Shown in pieces: positions 8,484 through 16,897 of a stretch of DNA of 49,555 nucleotides. Every line of letters starts with the position of its first letter. Positions within the stretch are counted from its first letter, which is position 1. Source of the DNA: Erysipelotrichaceae bacterium (GTDB taxonomy: Bacteria > Bacillota_I > Bacilli_A > Erysipelotrichales > Erysipelotrichaceae); the NCBI GenBank assembly GCA_022772735.1, contig JALEZD010000007.1, positions 1 to 49,555 on the forward strand. Direction: 5' to 3'. The translations under genes were made by a program, and so were the position numbers. The notes beneath the pieces are model-generated. The model was not told where the DNA came from. It did no database searches and saw nothing but the letters and a program-made list of their open reading frames with translations.

Positions 8484-8510
8484 TTAGCAGTCTACTCGAA
8501 AGAGTGCTAA
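8484..8510. promoter_or_regulatory. CIRCE operator (HrcA site) before htpG
   Basis: TTAGCAGTC (8484-8492), nine bases, GAGTGCTAA (8502-8510). The CIRCE consensus is TTAGCACTC-N9-GAGTGCTAA, so 17 of 18 conserved bases match and the spacing is exact. It lies between the -10 and the ribosome site, the standard position for HrcA repression. Confidence 0.85.
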
Positions 8511-8520
8511 GGAGGTATAT

Positions 8521-10416
8521 ATGGCTAAAAAACAATTTAAGACTGAATCAAAAAGATTATTAGATTTAATGATTAACTCTATATACACAAATAGAGAAAT
8601 ATTTTTAAGAGAACTTATATCAAATGCTTCAGATGCATTAGATAAAAGATATTATCTTTCACTTACAAACGAGGACAAAAAAGTTAATAAAAAAGATTTA
8701 AAAATTAAAATTGATTTAGATAAAGACAACCGAGTAATAACAATTTCAGATAGTGGAATTGGTATGAGTAAAGATGAGTTGGAAAACAACTTAGGCACAA
8801 TCGCAAGAAGTGGTTCTTTAGAGTTTAAAAAACAACTTGAAGAAGGTGTTAAAAATGTTGATATTATAGGACAATTTGGGGTTGGTTTTTACTCAGCATT
8901 TATGGTCGCAAAAACTATTGAAGTTATTTCTAAAAATGTCAATGATGAAAATGGACATATATGGATTAGCAGTGGTGAAGATGGATATACTATAGATGAC
9001 TACAACACAAATGAAATTGGAACAAAAATAATTTTAAAAATAAAAGATAATACTGATAATGAAAATTTTGATGAATTTTTAGATGAATATACAATAGAAA
9101 ATTTAGTAAAAAAATATTCTGATTATGTAAGATATCCAATAGAAATGGAAGTTACTACTTCTAAGAAAAAAGAAGATAGTGATGAATATGAAGATGTAAA
9201 AGAAATTAAAACTTTAAACTCAATGATTCCATTATGGAAGAAAAATAAAAAGAAAATTAGTGATGAAGAATATAATGATTTTTACAAATCAAAATTTAAT
9301 GATTGGGAAAATCCACTTAAAGTAATTCATTACAATGTTGAAGGAACGACATCATATAGTGCACTACTATTTATCCCTTCAAAAACTCCATATAATTTTT
9401 ACAATACAGATTATGAAGTTGGACTAAAATTATACAGTTCTGGAGTATTTATATTAGATAAGGCAAAAGACTTAATTCCTGATTATTTCAGATTTGTTAA
9501 GGGAATAATTGACAGTGAGGATTTAAACTTAAATATATCTCGTGAAATTTTACAACAAGATAGACAAGTTAAACTTCTTGCATCATCAATTGAGAAAAAA
9601 GTTAAATCAAGCTTAGAAGATATGCTTAAAAATGATAGAGAAAATTATGAAAAACTATTTGATAATTTTGGATTAAATATCAAATTTGGTTTATATCAGG
9701 ATTTTGGAGTAAATGTAGAAAAGCTTAAAGATTTAATATTATTTAAATCTAGTTTAAATGATAAATATACAACACTTAAAGAATATGTTGAAAGAATTAA
9801 AGATGAAAATAAGGTAATATATTATGTAAGTGGTAATTCAATTGAAGAAATCAAAAAATCACCACAAATGGAAAAGTTTATTGATAAAAACATAGAAGTT
9901 TTATATTTTATGGATGATGTTGATGAGTTTGCGATAAACATAATGAGAGCTTACGATAATATTCCATTTAAGTCTATTAATCAAGGTAATGTCGATTTAG
10001 ATAGTGATGAAGAAAAGAAAGTTAAAGAAGAAAAAACATTAGAAAATAAATCTCTTCTTGAAAGTTTGAAAGACTCAATAAAGGACTATGTAAAAGATGT
10101 AAGAATTTCTTCTAGATTAAAAAACAATCCAGTATGTTTGGTATCTGAAGAAGGATTATCAATTGAAATGGAAAAAGTTTTAGCACTAAATCCAAATGGA
10201 AGTGATGTTAAGGCAACAAAAATTCTTGAAATAAATCCAAATCATGAAATATTTAAAACGCTTCAGGATGTATATTCAAATAATCCAGAACTAATAAAAG
10301 ATTATGCTGAAGTATTATATGATCAAGCATTGCTTATTGAAGGTTTAACAATTAAAGATCCAGTTTCTTACGCTAATAAAGTATGCGATTTAATGATAAA
10401 AGCATCAAAAAAATAA
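8521..10416 (+). CDS. htpG: Chaperone HtpG (Hsp90)
   Basis: ATP-driven cytoplasmic chaperone, 631 residues, normal for bacterial Hsp90. The GHKL ATPase domain shows NASDALDK (35-42), DSGIGM (78-83) and GQFGVGFYSAF near 117-127; the middle domain has LNISREILQQ near residue 340 with the catalytic-loop Arg; the C-terminal dimerisation domain completes the protein. AAGGAGG precedes the ATG. It is a single-gene unit between a CIRCE operator and a terminator, so heat control by HrcA is expected. In B. subtilis htpG is not an HrcA target, so the regulon differs here. Confidence 0.96.
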   Translation: MAKKQFKTESKRLLDLMINSIYTNREIFLRELISNASDALDKRYYLSLTNEDKKVNKKDLKIKIDLDKDNRVITISDSGIGMSKDELENNLGTIARSGSLEFKKQLEEGVKNVDIIGQFGVGFYSAFMVAKTIEVISKNVNDENGHIWISSGEDGYTIDDYNTNEIGTKIILKIKDNTDNENFDEFLDEYTIENLVKKYSDYVRYPIEMEVTTSKKKEDSDEYEDVKEIKTLNSMIPLWKKNKKKISDEEYNDFYKSKFNDWENPLKVIHYNVEGTTSYSALLFIPSKTPYNFYNTDYEVGLKLYSSGVFILDKAKDLIPDYFRFVKGIIDSEDLNLNISREILQQDRQVKLLASSIEKKVKSSLEDMLKNDRENYEKLFDNFGLNIKFGLYQDFGVNVEKLKDLILFKSSLNDKYTTLKEYVERIKDENKVIYYVSGNSIEEIKKSPQMEKFIDKNIEVLYFMDDVDEFAINIMRAYDNIPFKSINQGNVDLDSDEEKKVKEEKTLENKSLLESLKDSIKDYVKDVRISSRLKNNPVCLVSEEGLSIEMEKVLALNPNGSDVKATKILEINPNHEIFKTLQDVYSNNPELIKDYAEVLYDQALLIEGLTIKDPVSYANKVCDLMIKASKK

Positions 10417-10436
10417 TCCACCAGGATTATTTTTTG
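10407..10436. terminator. Bidirectional terminator between htpG and the glutaredoxin-like gene
   Basis: A-rich arm plus AATAATCC (to 10419), loop ACCA (10420-10423), GGATTATT and a T tract (10424-10435). The A and T tracts on the two sides let it work on both strands for the two convergent genes. The htpG stop lies inside it. Confidence 0.8.
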
Positions 10437-10437
10437 T

Positions 10438-10722
10438 TTATTCACCTTTTAATACATAGTCAAATACAGTTTTAATACTTTGTTTACAATGATCAAATGT
10501 TTCAAACAAATATGCCTCATACATTTTTTTATCACCTACAAACATGCAAGGTACTGCATGATAATCATACTTCTCAATGATTTCTGGATGTTCATTCTCT
10601 TCAATCCAATCAACTGTAATTTTTGAATATTCTGAATTTTCGCTAATTAATTCTTCAATAGCTTTTTTTGCATTAACACAATAAGGACAAGTGTTAAGAT
10701 GAAAACAAGTAATTTTTTCCAT
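10438..10722 (-). CDS. Glutaredoxin-like thioredoxin-fold protein
   Basis: 94 residues with the redox motif CPYC at residues 12-15 (HLNTCPYCVNAKKAI) and the cis-proline loop HAVPCMF near residue 57. This is the layout of a small glutaredoxin, a cytoplasmic thiol-disulfide exchanger. A third Cys lies right after the cis-Pro and a fourth near residue 79. A GGAG site precedes the ATG. It probably forms one transcript with the two genes upstream. The electron donor cannot be told from sequence. Confidence 0.8.
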   Translation of the reverse strand: MEKITCFHLNTCPYCVNAKKAIEELISENSEYSKITVDWIEENEHPEIIEKYDYHAVPCMFVGDKKMYEAYLFETFDHCKQSIKTVFDYVLKGE

Positions 10723-10732
10723 AATTTCTCCT

Positions 10733-11161
10733 TTAATCTATATATCCTTCTAACTCTTTTTCAAGATACTCATCAATTCTTTTTATTTCATTCCACAAAT
10801 ACGATAATTGATTTTTTGTTTCATTTAATTCTGATTGAACCATGATATCCATAAAAAAGTTGTCAAATCCAATATCAAAAAGTTGAGACATAAATCCATT
10901 ATCTATACCTTGAGGTAAACTATAATTTATATCATTCAATTCTTTTGAAAGTTTATCAAGTTGATACTCAATTTCATTTAATAAACTATTTACATCATCA
11001 ATTTTACTTCTTTTGATAAGACTTGTAATAAATCCCCCACCAATCATATCAAATATTCCCCAATTTTTAGCGCTATTTAATTTATCTATTGCTTTATCAA
11101 TTAACTCTAATATATTTTTTGAAATAAGTTTTGCTTCTAAAAGTTCTTTTCCTCTATTCAT
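10733..11161 (-). CDS. Conserved-looking helical hypothetical protein
   Basis: 142 residues, no signal peptide or membrane helix. Long stretches look helical with heptad-like Leu/Ile spacing (LLEAKLISKNILELIDKAI, then LNETKNQLSYLWNEIKRI), with a central glycine-rich NWGIFDMIGGGFITS. This resembles small uncharacterised cytoplasmic proteins of Bacillota whose role is unknown. GAGGT is the ribosome site. It sits 8 bases after the CDF transporter gene and just before the glutaredoxin-like gene, so it is likely in the same operon. Confidence 0.65.
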   Translation of the reverse strand: MNRGKELLEAKLISKNILELIDKAIDKLNSAKNWGIFDMIGGGFITSLIKRSKIDDVNSLLNEIEYQLDKLSKELNDINYSLPQGIDNGFMSQLFDIGFDNFFMDIMVQSELNETKNQLSYLWNEIKRIDEYLEKELEGYID

Positions 11162-11169
11162 TTTTACCT

Positions 11170-12336
11170 CTAGCTATATAAATGCTCAATTTTCATTTTC
11201 AAGTTAATACAATATGGTTCATATTTTAACTTTGTATTAATAATATCAATAATTTCATCATTACTCAATTTAAATTCATATGGTACAACTAAATCAAAAA
11301 TTAAATTAACACAGTTATCTTCATGAATTGTTCTAAAATCATGGATTTGATTTTCAGGATTTATATCCTTAATAATCTTTTTGATTTTTTGATAATATTC
11401 AGAAGTAATTCTATCATCAATATCTATTGGATCCATATGCACACTAAATTGTATTCCTGTTTCCTTTTCAATTTCACTTTCCATTTTATCTATGATATTA
11501 TGCGCTTCAATAAAATTAAATTTACTATCAAATTCCACATCACAAAAACCAAACTGTCTACCTTCTCCATAATTATGTATCATTAAATCATGATATCCTA
11601 TTATGTTTTCTGTATTTTCAATTATTTTTTTAATTTTGTTTAATACATCATCATCCATCTTTGTACCTAGCAGTACACTTGAGCTATCTTTAATAATTTC
11701 ATATCCACTTTTTAAAATAAATAATGAAACTATAACTCCCATAAAACCATCAATAGGCAAATTTGTAAACTGTGAAAAAATCAAAGATATAATTGTTGCA
11801 CTAGTTGCGATTACATCATTAAACGCATCTTTACCAATCGCATTCAATGCATCACTGTTTATAAGCTTTCCCAAGTTAATATTAAATTTACTTAACCAGA
11901 TTTTTATCAGTACAGACACAATCAAAATTATTAAACTTGCATAAGAAAATATTACTTTTTCAGGATTAAATATTCCAATTATAGAATTTTTTAATAATTC
12001 ATATCCAACTAAAATTATTATTATTGACAAGACAAGACTAAGTATATATTCAAATCTTCCATGTCCAAAAGGATGTTTTTCATCTGCAGGCTTTGATGCA
12101 AGTTTATATCCAACAAAAGTTATTATCGAATTACTACAATCCGATAAATTATTAAATGCATCTGAAATAATAGAAATCGAATTAGCTGAAGTACCTATTA
12201 TTAATTTAAAAATAAACAAAACAATATTTAAACTAATACCAACAATTCCACTCAACAACCCATATGCCTCTCGAACTTTTGGATTTTTAATATCACTACT
12301 ATTTTTTATAAATTTATTTACTAAAAATCGTGTCAT
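11170..12336 (-). CDS. Cation diffusion facilitator (CDF) family metal exporter
   Basis: Proton-driven exporter of divalent metal ions in the cytoplasmic membrane, 388 residues from the ATG at 12336, chosen because AAGGGAG lies before it. Six helices are followed by a cytoplasmic alpha/beta domain (residues about 215 to the end) with HDLMIHNYG and SVHMDPIDID. By alignment with E. coli YiiP, the transport site is Asp59 and Asn63 in helix 2 (SDAFNNLSD) and Asp170 and Asp174 in helix 5 (KDAFNDV). The His of zinc-type CDFs is missing, which points towards manganese or iron rather than zinc (inference). It is the second gene of an operon divergent from a WYL regulator. Confidence 0.88.
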   Translation of the reverse strand: MTRFLVNKFIKNSSDIKNPKVREAYGLLSGIVGISLNIVLFIFKLIIGTSANSISIISDAFNNLSDCSNSIITFVGYKLASKPADEKHPFGHGRFEYILSLVLSIIIILVGYELLKNSIIGIFNPEKVIFSYASLIILIVSVLIKIWLSKFNINLGKLINSDALNAIGKDAFNDVIATSATIISLIFSQFTNLPIDGFMGVIVSLFILKSGYEIIKDSSSVLLGTKMDDDVLNKIKKIIENTENIIGYHDLMIHNYGEGRQFGFCDVEFDSKFNFIEAHNIIDKMESEIEKETGIQFSVHMDPIDIDDRITSEYYQKIKKIIKDINPENQIHDFRTIHEDNCVNLIFDLVVPYEFKLSNDEIIDIINTKLKYEPYCINLKMKIEHLYS

Positions 12337-12823
12337 ATTTTGCTCCCTTTTGAATATTAATTCTAACACGATAAATAATAAAATGCATAATTAATGGTAA
12401 ATATATAGAAGAAACTGCAACAATTACACTAACTAAATTAATAAATATTAATTTCCCAAAAACTAACACCAACAAAAGCATTATTAAAAATAATATAACC
12501 CAATTCAAAACTAAACTTTCAAGATATAAAGAATATTTTATTTTTTTATAAATTTTATATGAAACAAAACAATTTAAAGCAGAAACAACTAAAATCCCAT
12601 TATATATCCCTTCAACATTATTAACACTTAAACTAATAAAGTTTAAAAGCCAAATAAATAAAAAATCTAAATCAATTTTAAACTTAAAATCATCAATAAA
12701 AATCAAATACAAAGCATTTAAAATTGATAACACAATTGATGGAATATACATTTCATCAAAACAATAAGCATAAGAAACCATCATTAAACTTGAGGATAAG
12801 TAAAAAACTTTTTTCACACCCAT
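12314..12823 (-). CDS. Small multi-pass membrane protein upstream of the CDF exporter
   Basis: 169 residues, almost entirely hydrophobic with about five predicted helices; family not recognised. I start it at 12823, seven bases after a clean GGAGG; an upstream ATG at 12838 overlaps that site and is unlikely. Its end overlaps the CDF gene start by 23 bases, so the two are co-translated. It may assist or accompany the metal exporter, but only its position supports that. Confidence 0.65.
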   Translation of the reverse strand: MGVKKVFYLSSSLMMVSYAYCFDEMYIPSIVLSILNALYLIFIDDFKFKIDLDFLFIWLLNFISLSVNNVEGIYNGILVVSALNCFVSYKIYKKIKYSLYLESLVLNWVILFLIMLLLVLVFGKLIFINLVSVIVAVSSIYLPLIMHFIIYRVRINIQKGAKYDTIFSK

Positions 12824-12860
12824 ATATAATACCTCCATGTCCTTACTATAGCCTAATCAA

Positions 12861-12889
12861 AGAATATGATTGTATCTTTTTAGGTACAA
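12861..12889 (-). promoter_or_regulatory. Promoter of the CDF operon
   Basis: Minus strand -35 TTGTAC (12889-12884), 17-base spacer, -10 TATTCT (12866-12861). The -35 is the right arm of the palindrome shared with the divergent WYL promoter. Confidence 0.55.
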
Positions 12890-12890
12890 T
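12869..12890. promoter_or_regulatory. Palindromic operator candidate shared by both divergent promoters
   Basis: ATTGTATC (12869-12876), six bases, GGTACAAT (12883-12890): eight-base arms with one mismatch. Each arm holds the -35 box of one of the two divergent promoters, so one bound protein could control both. The adjacent WYL regulator is the natural candidate. Confidence 0.6.
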
Positions 12891-12898
12891 GATAATAT
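12870..12898 (+). promoter_or_regulatory. Promoter of the WYL regulator, predicted leaderless
   Basis: -35 TTGTAT (12870-12875), 17-base spacer, extended -10 TGA-TAATAT (12893-12898), then six bases to the ATG at 12905. Transcription should start at or next to the A of the ATG. There is no Shine-Dalgarno. Confidence 0.6.
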
Positions 12899-12904
12899 TT
12901 TTAT

Positions 12905-13861
12905 ATGAATAAATTAAGACTATTAATACTACTTGAAATATTTATAAAATATAGTGATGAAAACCACTATATTTCACTAAAAGATATAATGTATTATTTG
13001 GAAAATAAAGGAATAAGTGTAGAAAGAAAAGTTATATACAACGATATAAAATCACTTAATTCACTTGGATATGAAATTGAAATAATAAAAGGAAAAATAA
13101 TGAAATACCACCTTTTAAATCATCCTATTGAAAGTGTTGAGGCAAAACTAATTTACGATTCATTAAATTCTATGAATTTTATATCCAAAGAAAAAACGAA
13201 TAAAATTATAGACAGTATTTTTAACCAAATAAGCATTTATCAAAAAAAGAAAATTATTAAAAACTCATATACTCCAAACAAAACAATATTAAATAAAAAT
13301 TTTCTATACATTTTGGATTCTTTACAAAATGCGATAGAAAACGATAAATATGTTAGCTTTAAATATTTTGATATTACACTAGGTAAAAACAAGAAATATA
13401 GAAAACAAAAAAGTGACTACACACTAATTCCATATTCACTAGTATTAATTCAACAAAATTATTACTGTATTTTTTACTCAGAACACTACAAAAGTTTTTC
13501 AAACTATCGTGTTGATAGAATTGATGAATTACAAATTCTAGAAAAACAAGCAATAAAAATACCTTTTGAAATTGATAAACACATACAAAAATCATTCAAT
13601 ATGTTTTCGGGTTTAAAAGAAATCATAAAAGTAGAGTTTAAAAATGATGTATTTCATAGAATTGTTGATAAATTCGGATATGACTTTACAATATTAGAAA
13701 AAAAAGAAAATAGCTTTGTAGCAAGTTTTAATATTTCTGTTTCAAATAGTTTTTTTTCATGGATAACACAATTTGGTGAAGACGCAATAATCTTATCACC
13801 AAAAAATGTTGTAGATGACTTTAAAAGTTTTTTAAACACTTTAATAAATATGTACAAATAG
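12905..13861 (+). CDS. HTH-WYL transcriptional regulator
   Basis: 318 residues: an N-terminal winged helix-turn-helix (about 1-65, with VERKVIYNDIKSLNSLGYEI typical of the DeoR/YafY type), then a WYL domain (about 140-225, YVSFKYFDIT and the YRVDRIDEL signature) and a WCX-like C-terminal part. It binds DNA and probably senses a small ligand through the WYL pocket. It is divergent from the CDF exporter operon and likely controls it and itself through the shared palindrome (inference). It lacks a ribosome site and has a -10 six bases from the start. It abuts the convergent DegV gene with no spacer. Confidence 0.85.
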   Translation: MNKLRLLILLEIFIKYSDENHYISLKDIMYYLENKGISVERKVIYNDIKSLNSLGYEIEIIKGKIMKYHLLNHPIESVEAKLIYDSLNSMNFISKEKTNKIIDSIFNQISIYQKKKIIKNSYTPNKTILNKNFLYILDSLQNAIENDKYVSFKYFDITLGKNKKYRKQKSDYTLIPYSLVLIQQNYYCIFYSEHYKSFSNYRVDRIDELQILEKQAIKIPFEIDKHIQKSFNMFSGLKEIIKVEFKNDVFHRIVDKFGYDFTILEKKENSFVASFNISVSNSFFSWITQFGEDAIILSPKNVVDDFKSFLNTLINMYK

Positions 13862-14725
13862 TTATCTTGTTTTACCAACAAAAAATACACAAAGCAAGTT
13901 TTTACCAGTATGTGCACCTACTACTGGACCACAATCACTAACTGTAATGTTTGTATCAGGATATTTTTTTAATATATTTTCACAAATAAATTCTACATCT
14001 TTACTACACATTGCATGTGTAACAAAAATATTAGAGGTATCCTCAATATTTTCTTCTATTTTATTCAATAAAAAATTTAATGAAGATTTTCTACCATGTG
14101 CCTTATGTATATTTATTAACTTTCCTTCATTATTAACACATAAAATCGGTTTAATTTTTAAAGCATTCCCTATTATTGCACTAGTGCCTGAGATTCTACC
14201 ACCTCTTTTTAAATGCATTAAATCATCTACTGTAAAATAATGATTTATTTTTAATTTTAAGCTTTCAATTTTTTTATAGTTTTCTTCAATATCAAAATTG
14301 TTTTCTTTATTAATACAAGCAAGATTTACTAAAAGTCCTTCCCCTCCACTTGCACAAAGTGAATCAACAATGTAGATTTTGTTGTCAAAATCCTCTTCAA
14401 GCTGATTTCTTGCGATTAAAGATGAATTATAAGTACTTGATAAAGCAGATGAAAAACAAATGTATAATATATCATATCCCTCTTTTAAATATGGAGTGAA
14501 AAAGTCTAAATATTTTTGTGGAGTAATTTGTGATGTGGTTGCAATAGCCCCCTTGTCTAACTCTTCAAAAAACTTTTCACAACTATAATTTCGAAAATCA
14601 GGATAATGTTCAAAAGACATTTCATTAAGATTTATACTCATTGGTATAACTTTAATATCATATTTATTTATAATATCAATATTTAGGTCACATGTACTAT
14701 CTGTTGCAATTATGTATTTATTCAT
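13862..14725 (-). CDS. DegV family fatty-acid-binding protein
   Basis: 287 residues from the ATG at 14725, chosen for the AAGGAGG site in front of it. DegV proteins bind a fatty acid and present it to fatty acid kinase (FakA) for phospholipid synthesis. The family features are IIATDSTCDL at the start, the TTSQITP and SSALSSTYNSS motifs that hold the carboxylate, VDSLCASGGEGLLV, LMHLKRGGRISG and a C-terminal DCGPVVGAHTGK. No FakA gene is nearby. It is convergent with, and directly touches, the WYL regulator gene. Confidence 0.92.
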   Translation of the reverse strand: MNKYIIATDSTCDLNIDIINKYDIKVIPMSINLNEMSFEHYPDFRNYSCEKFFEELDKGAIATTSQITPQKYLDFFTPYLKEGYDILYICFSSALSSTYNSSLIARNQLEEDFDNKIYIVDSLCASGGEGLLVNLACINKENNFDIEENYKKIESLKLKINHYFTVDDLMHLKRGGRISGTSAIIGNALKIKPILCVNNEGKLINIHKAHGRKSSLNFLLNKIEENIEDTSNIFVTHAMCSKDVEFICENILKKYPDTNITVSDCGPVVGAHTGKNLLCVFFVGKTR

Positions 14726-14775
14726 AAACCCTCCTTTTTTAATACTTAATATTGTTGTATAATTACTGTTGTAAT

Positions 14776-14852
<77 letters not shown>

Positions 14853-14863
14853 TTTGAATTTTC

Positions 14864-14887
14864 AGAGTTTTAATTAAACTCTTTTTT
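14864..14887 (+). terminator. Terminator of tRNA-Arg
   Basis: AGAGTTT (14864-14870), loop TAATT, AAACTCT (14876-14882), then a run of T to 14887. Confidence 0.75.
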
Positions 14888-15500
14888 ATTTACAAATTTT
14901 AAAAATAATATTGTTTATATTAGATAAACTTTTATCGAATTTAAAGCCATCATCAAAATTCTTAATACCTTCTATGGTAGTAATCCTATTTTTTACAATA
15001 TAATTAACCATTTTGCCTCTAGCCATTTTAGACATTGTAGAAGGACTTTTAAAAGACTCATCAACGAATTTAATATTAATTAAATTTTTATTAATAAGTT
15101 TGGAAAATTCACTTGAGGCAAGATTTACTATCAATTCATTTTTAAAAAAATCATTAACACTCTTTTCCCAAAACTTATAATGACTTTTACCTGCAATATT
15201 AAAATCCAGTCTATAGCTAATTATATTATCCAATGGTTTAAGTATTCCATACATCGCACTCAATATATAGATATTATCATTCGCAAATTCATAATCATCT
15301 TTTGTCCACAAATCTTTTTTCATATACTTATAGACCAAACCATCATATAAATCTATTGCACATTTTTTATCAAAGTTTTTTACATAAACATCAAAACCTT
15401 TTTTTATAAGTCTATCTGTTTTTGTTTGAAAAACAGGTTCACTATTACCCAAATTAAGTGTTTTACTATGTGTTTTAGCTGATCCAATAATTACTTTCAT
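14886..15500 (-). CDS. yaaA: YaaA family peroxide-stress protein
   Basis: 204 residues from the ATG at 15500; the reading from 15518 would extend beyond the family's usual start MKVIIGSAKT. YaaA proteins lower free iron and protect DNA from hydrogen peroxide in E. coli. Family signatures are visible: SAKTH near the N-terminus, LYDGLVYKYM, ILSAMYGILKPLD, YRLDFN, KFWEKSVNDFF, and the basic KMARGKMVNYIVKN near the end. There is no Shine-Dalgarno, and TATAAT lies six bases before the ATG, so a leaderless message is likely. It is followed by the tRNA-Arg terminator region. Confidence 0.88.
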   Translation of the reverse strand: MKVIIGSAKTHSKTLNLGNSEPVFQTKTDRLIKKGFDVYVKNFDKKCAIDLYDGLVYKYMKKDLWTKDDYEFANDNIYILSAMYGILKPLDNIISYRLDFNIAGKSHYKFWEKSVNDFFKNELIVNLASSEFSKLINKNLINIKFVDESFKSPSTMSKMARGKMVNYIVKNRITTIEGIKNFDDGFKFDKSLSNINNIIFKICK

Positions 15501-15506
15501 ACAACT

Positions 15507-15512
15507 ATTATA
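15507..15512 (-). promoter_or_regulatory. -10 box of yaaA, predicted leaderless
   Basis: A perfect TATAAT on the minus strand with six bases to the ATG at 15500. The -35 is poor (TTGGAT at a 19-base spacing is the best) and overlaps the zwf terminator. Confidence 0.5.
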
Positions 15513-15515
15513 AAA

Positions 15516-15546
15516 CAAAAAGTCATATTTTATCCAATATGACTTT
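15516..15546 (-). terminator. Terminator of the pgl-gnd-zwf operon
   Basis: Nine-base arms AGTCATATT (15521-15529) and AATATGACT (15536-15544) with a six-base loop, followed on the minus strand by TTTTTGTTTT. The T tract runs straight into the yaaA -10 box. Confidence 0.8.
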
Positions 15547-16897
15547 ATTTAATTAAATTATATTCCACAGGTCCATCACTACCAACTTCATATTCATATA
15601 TTGGTATATTGTTTTTAATATATGCTTGTTTTAATTCATCAATAAACTTCCAACTCAATTCAATTTGTTCCCACTTACTAAACCAAGATGAATCATTTTC
15701 AATACAAGCTAAAATCATTCTTTCATATGCTTCAGGAGTATTTAATCTAAAAATCAAATTACAGTTTTGACAAAACTCCATCTTTGCGGTTGTTATTCCA
15801 TCTTCACCCGGTGTTTTAATATTAAATTCCAAATAAACACCTTCAGTAGGTTGAATTTTTATAACCAAAACATTTGGATTAATATCATCTTTAATTCGTT
15901 TAAATTTAACTAAAACTTCTATTTCTCTTTCACTAGTCTTTTTACCAGTTTTTATAAAAAACGGAACATTTTTCCATCTTTTATTATCCACAAATAATTT
16001 AATTCCTGCAAAAGTTTCAGTACTAGAACTAGGATTCACTTTATCTTCTTGCCTGTAACCTTTATACTGTCCCAAAACAACACTTTTTTTAATATCCATT
16101 TTTTCTATTGGTCTAAGATTTTTTAAAACATCCAGTTGTTCATCAGCCAAAACACCATTTGGATTATCTAATGCAACAATTGTAAGTATTTGTAGCAAAT
16201 GATTTTGTACCATGTCTTTTAAAGCACCAGCCTCGTCATAATAATTACCACGAGTTTCAACCCCAACAGTTTCTAGTGCGGTTATTTCTATACTTTCAAT
16301 ATCATCTTTACTCCAAACTTTTGAAATAAGTGGATTAGTCTCTCTTATAGTTAATATATTCCTTACCATTTCCTTGCCTAAATAATGGTCAATTCTATAT
16401 ATGTTTTCGCTATTAAAATTTTTATCTAATTTTTCACTCAAAAATTTTGCATTTTTCATACTTGAGCCAAAAGGTTTTTCAAGAATTATTTTTGGATTTT
16501 TTAAATTATTAACTCTTAACATACCATCACTAATAACTTCAAAAAAAGACGGAGAAACTGCATAATAAACCAAATTATTATCAAAAGATGTATTTTCATA
16601 AAATTTATTTAACCCAGAATACTCATCTAGATTTGTAAAATCCATTTTATAATACTCAATATGTTTATAAAATTCTAAAAGTCTTTCTTCTTTAATTTTT
16701 AATCTTGCAAATTCTTTAATCCAAGAATCAATAATCTCTAAATATTCTTCATTACTATAATCTCTTCTACCTATAGCACAAACCTTAAAGTTTTCACCTA
16801 ATAAATTCCTAGAAAAAAGATTATATATTGCAGGCATCAGTTTTCTATATGTTAAATCACCTGTACCCCCAAATATAGTTATAGAAATTTTACTCAT
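15545..16897 (-). CDS. zwf: Glucose-6-phosphate 1-dehydrogenase
   Basis: Oxidises glucose-6-phosphate to 6-phosphogluconolactone with NADP, the entry to the oxidative pentose phosphate pathway. 450 residues from the ATG at 16897, which has GGAG before it and an 8-base overlap with gnd; the longer reading from 16969 lies inside gnd and is rejected. The Rossmann loop is FGGTGDLT near residues 9-16, and the active site RIDHYLGKEMVRN lies near 170. It is the third gene of the pgl-gnd-zwf operon. Confidence 0.95.
   Translation of the reverse strand: MSKISITIFGGTGDLTYRKLMPAIYNLFSRNLLGENFKVCAIGRRDYSNEEYLEIIDSWIKEFARLKIKEERLLEFYKHIEYYKMDFTNLDEYSGLNKFYENTSFDNNLVYYAVSPSFFEVISDGMLRVNNLKNPKIILEKPFGSSMKNAKFLSEKLDKNFNSENIYRIDHYLGKEMVRNILTIRETNPLISKVWSKDDIESIEITALETVGVETRGNYYDEAGALKDMVQNHLLQILTIVALDNPNGVLADEQLDVLKNLRPIEKMDIKKSVVLGQYKGYRQEDKVNPSSSTETFAGIKLFVDNKRWKNVPFFIKTGKKTSEREIEVLVKFKRIKDDINPNVLVIKIQPTEGVYLEFNIKTPGEDGITTAKMEFCQNCNLIFRLNTPEAYERMILACIENDSSWFSKWEQIELSWKFIDELKQAYIKNNIPIYEYEVGSDGPVEYNLIK

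Noticed and set aside
11013-11944. Plus-strand frames opposite the CDF and helical-protein genes
   Set aside because: They are shadows of the minus-strand genes: no ribosome sites, low-complexity Phe/Ile/Ser composition.
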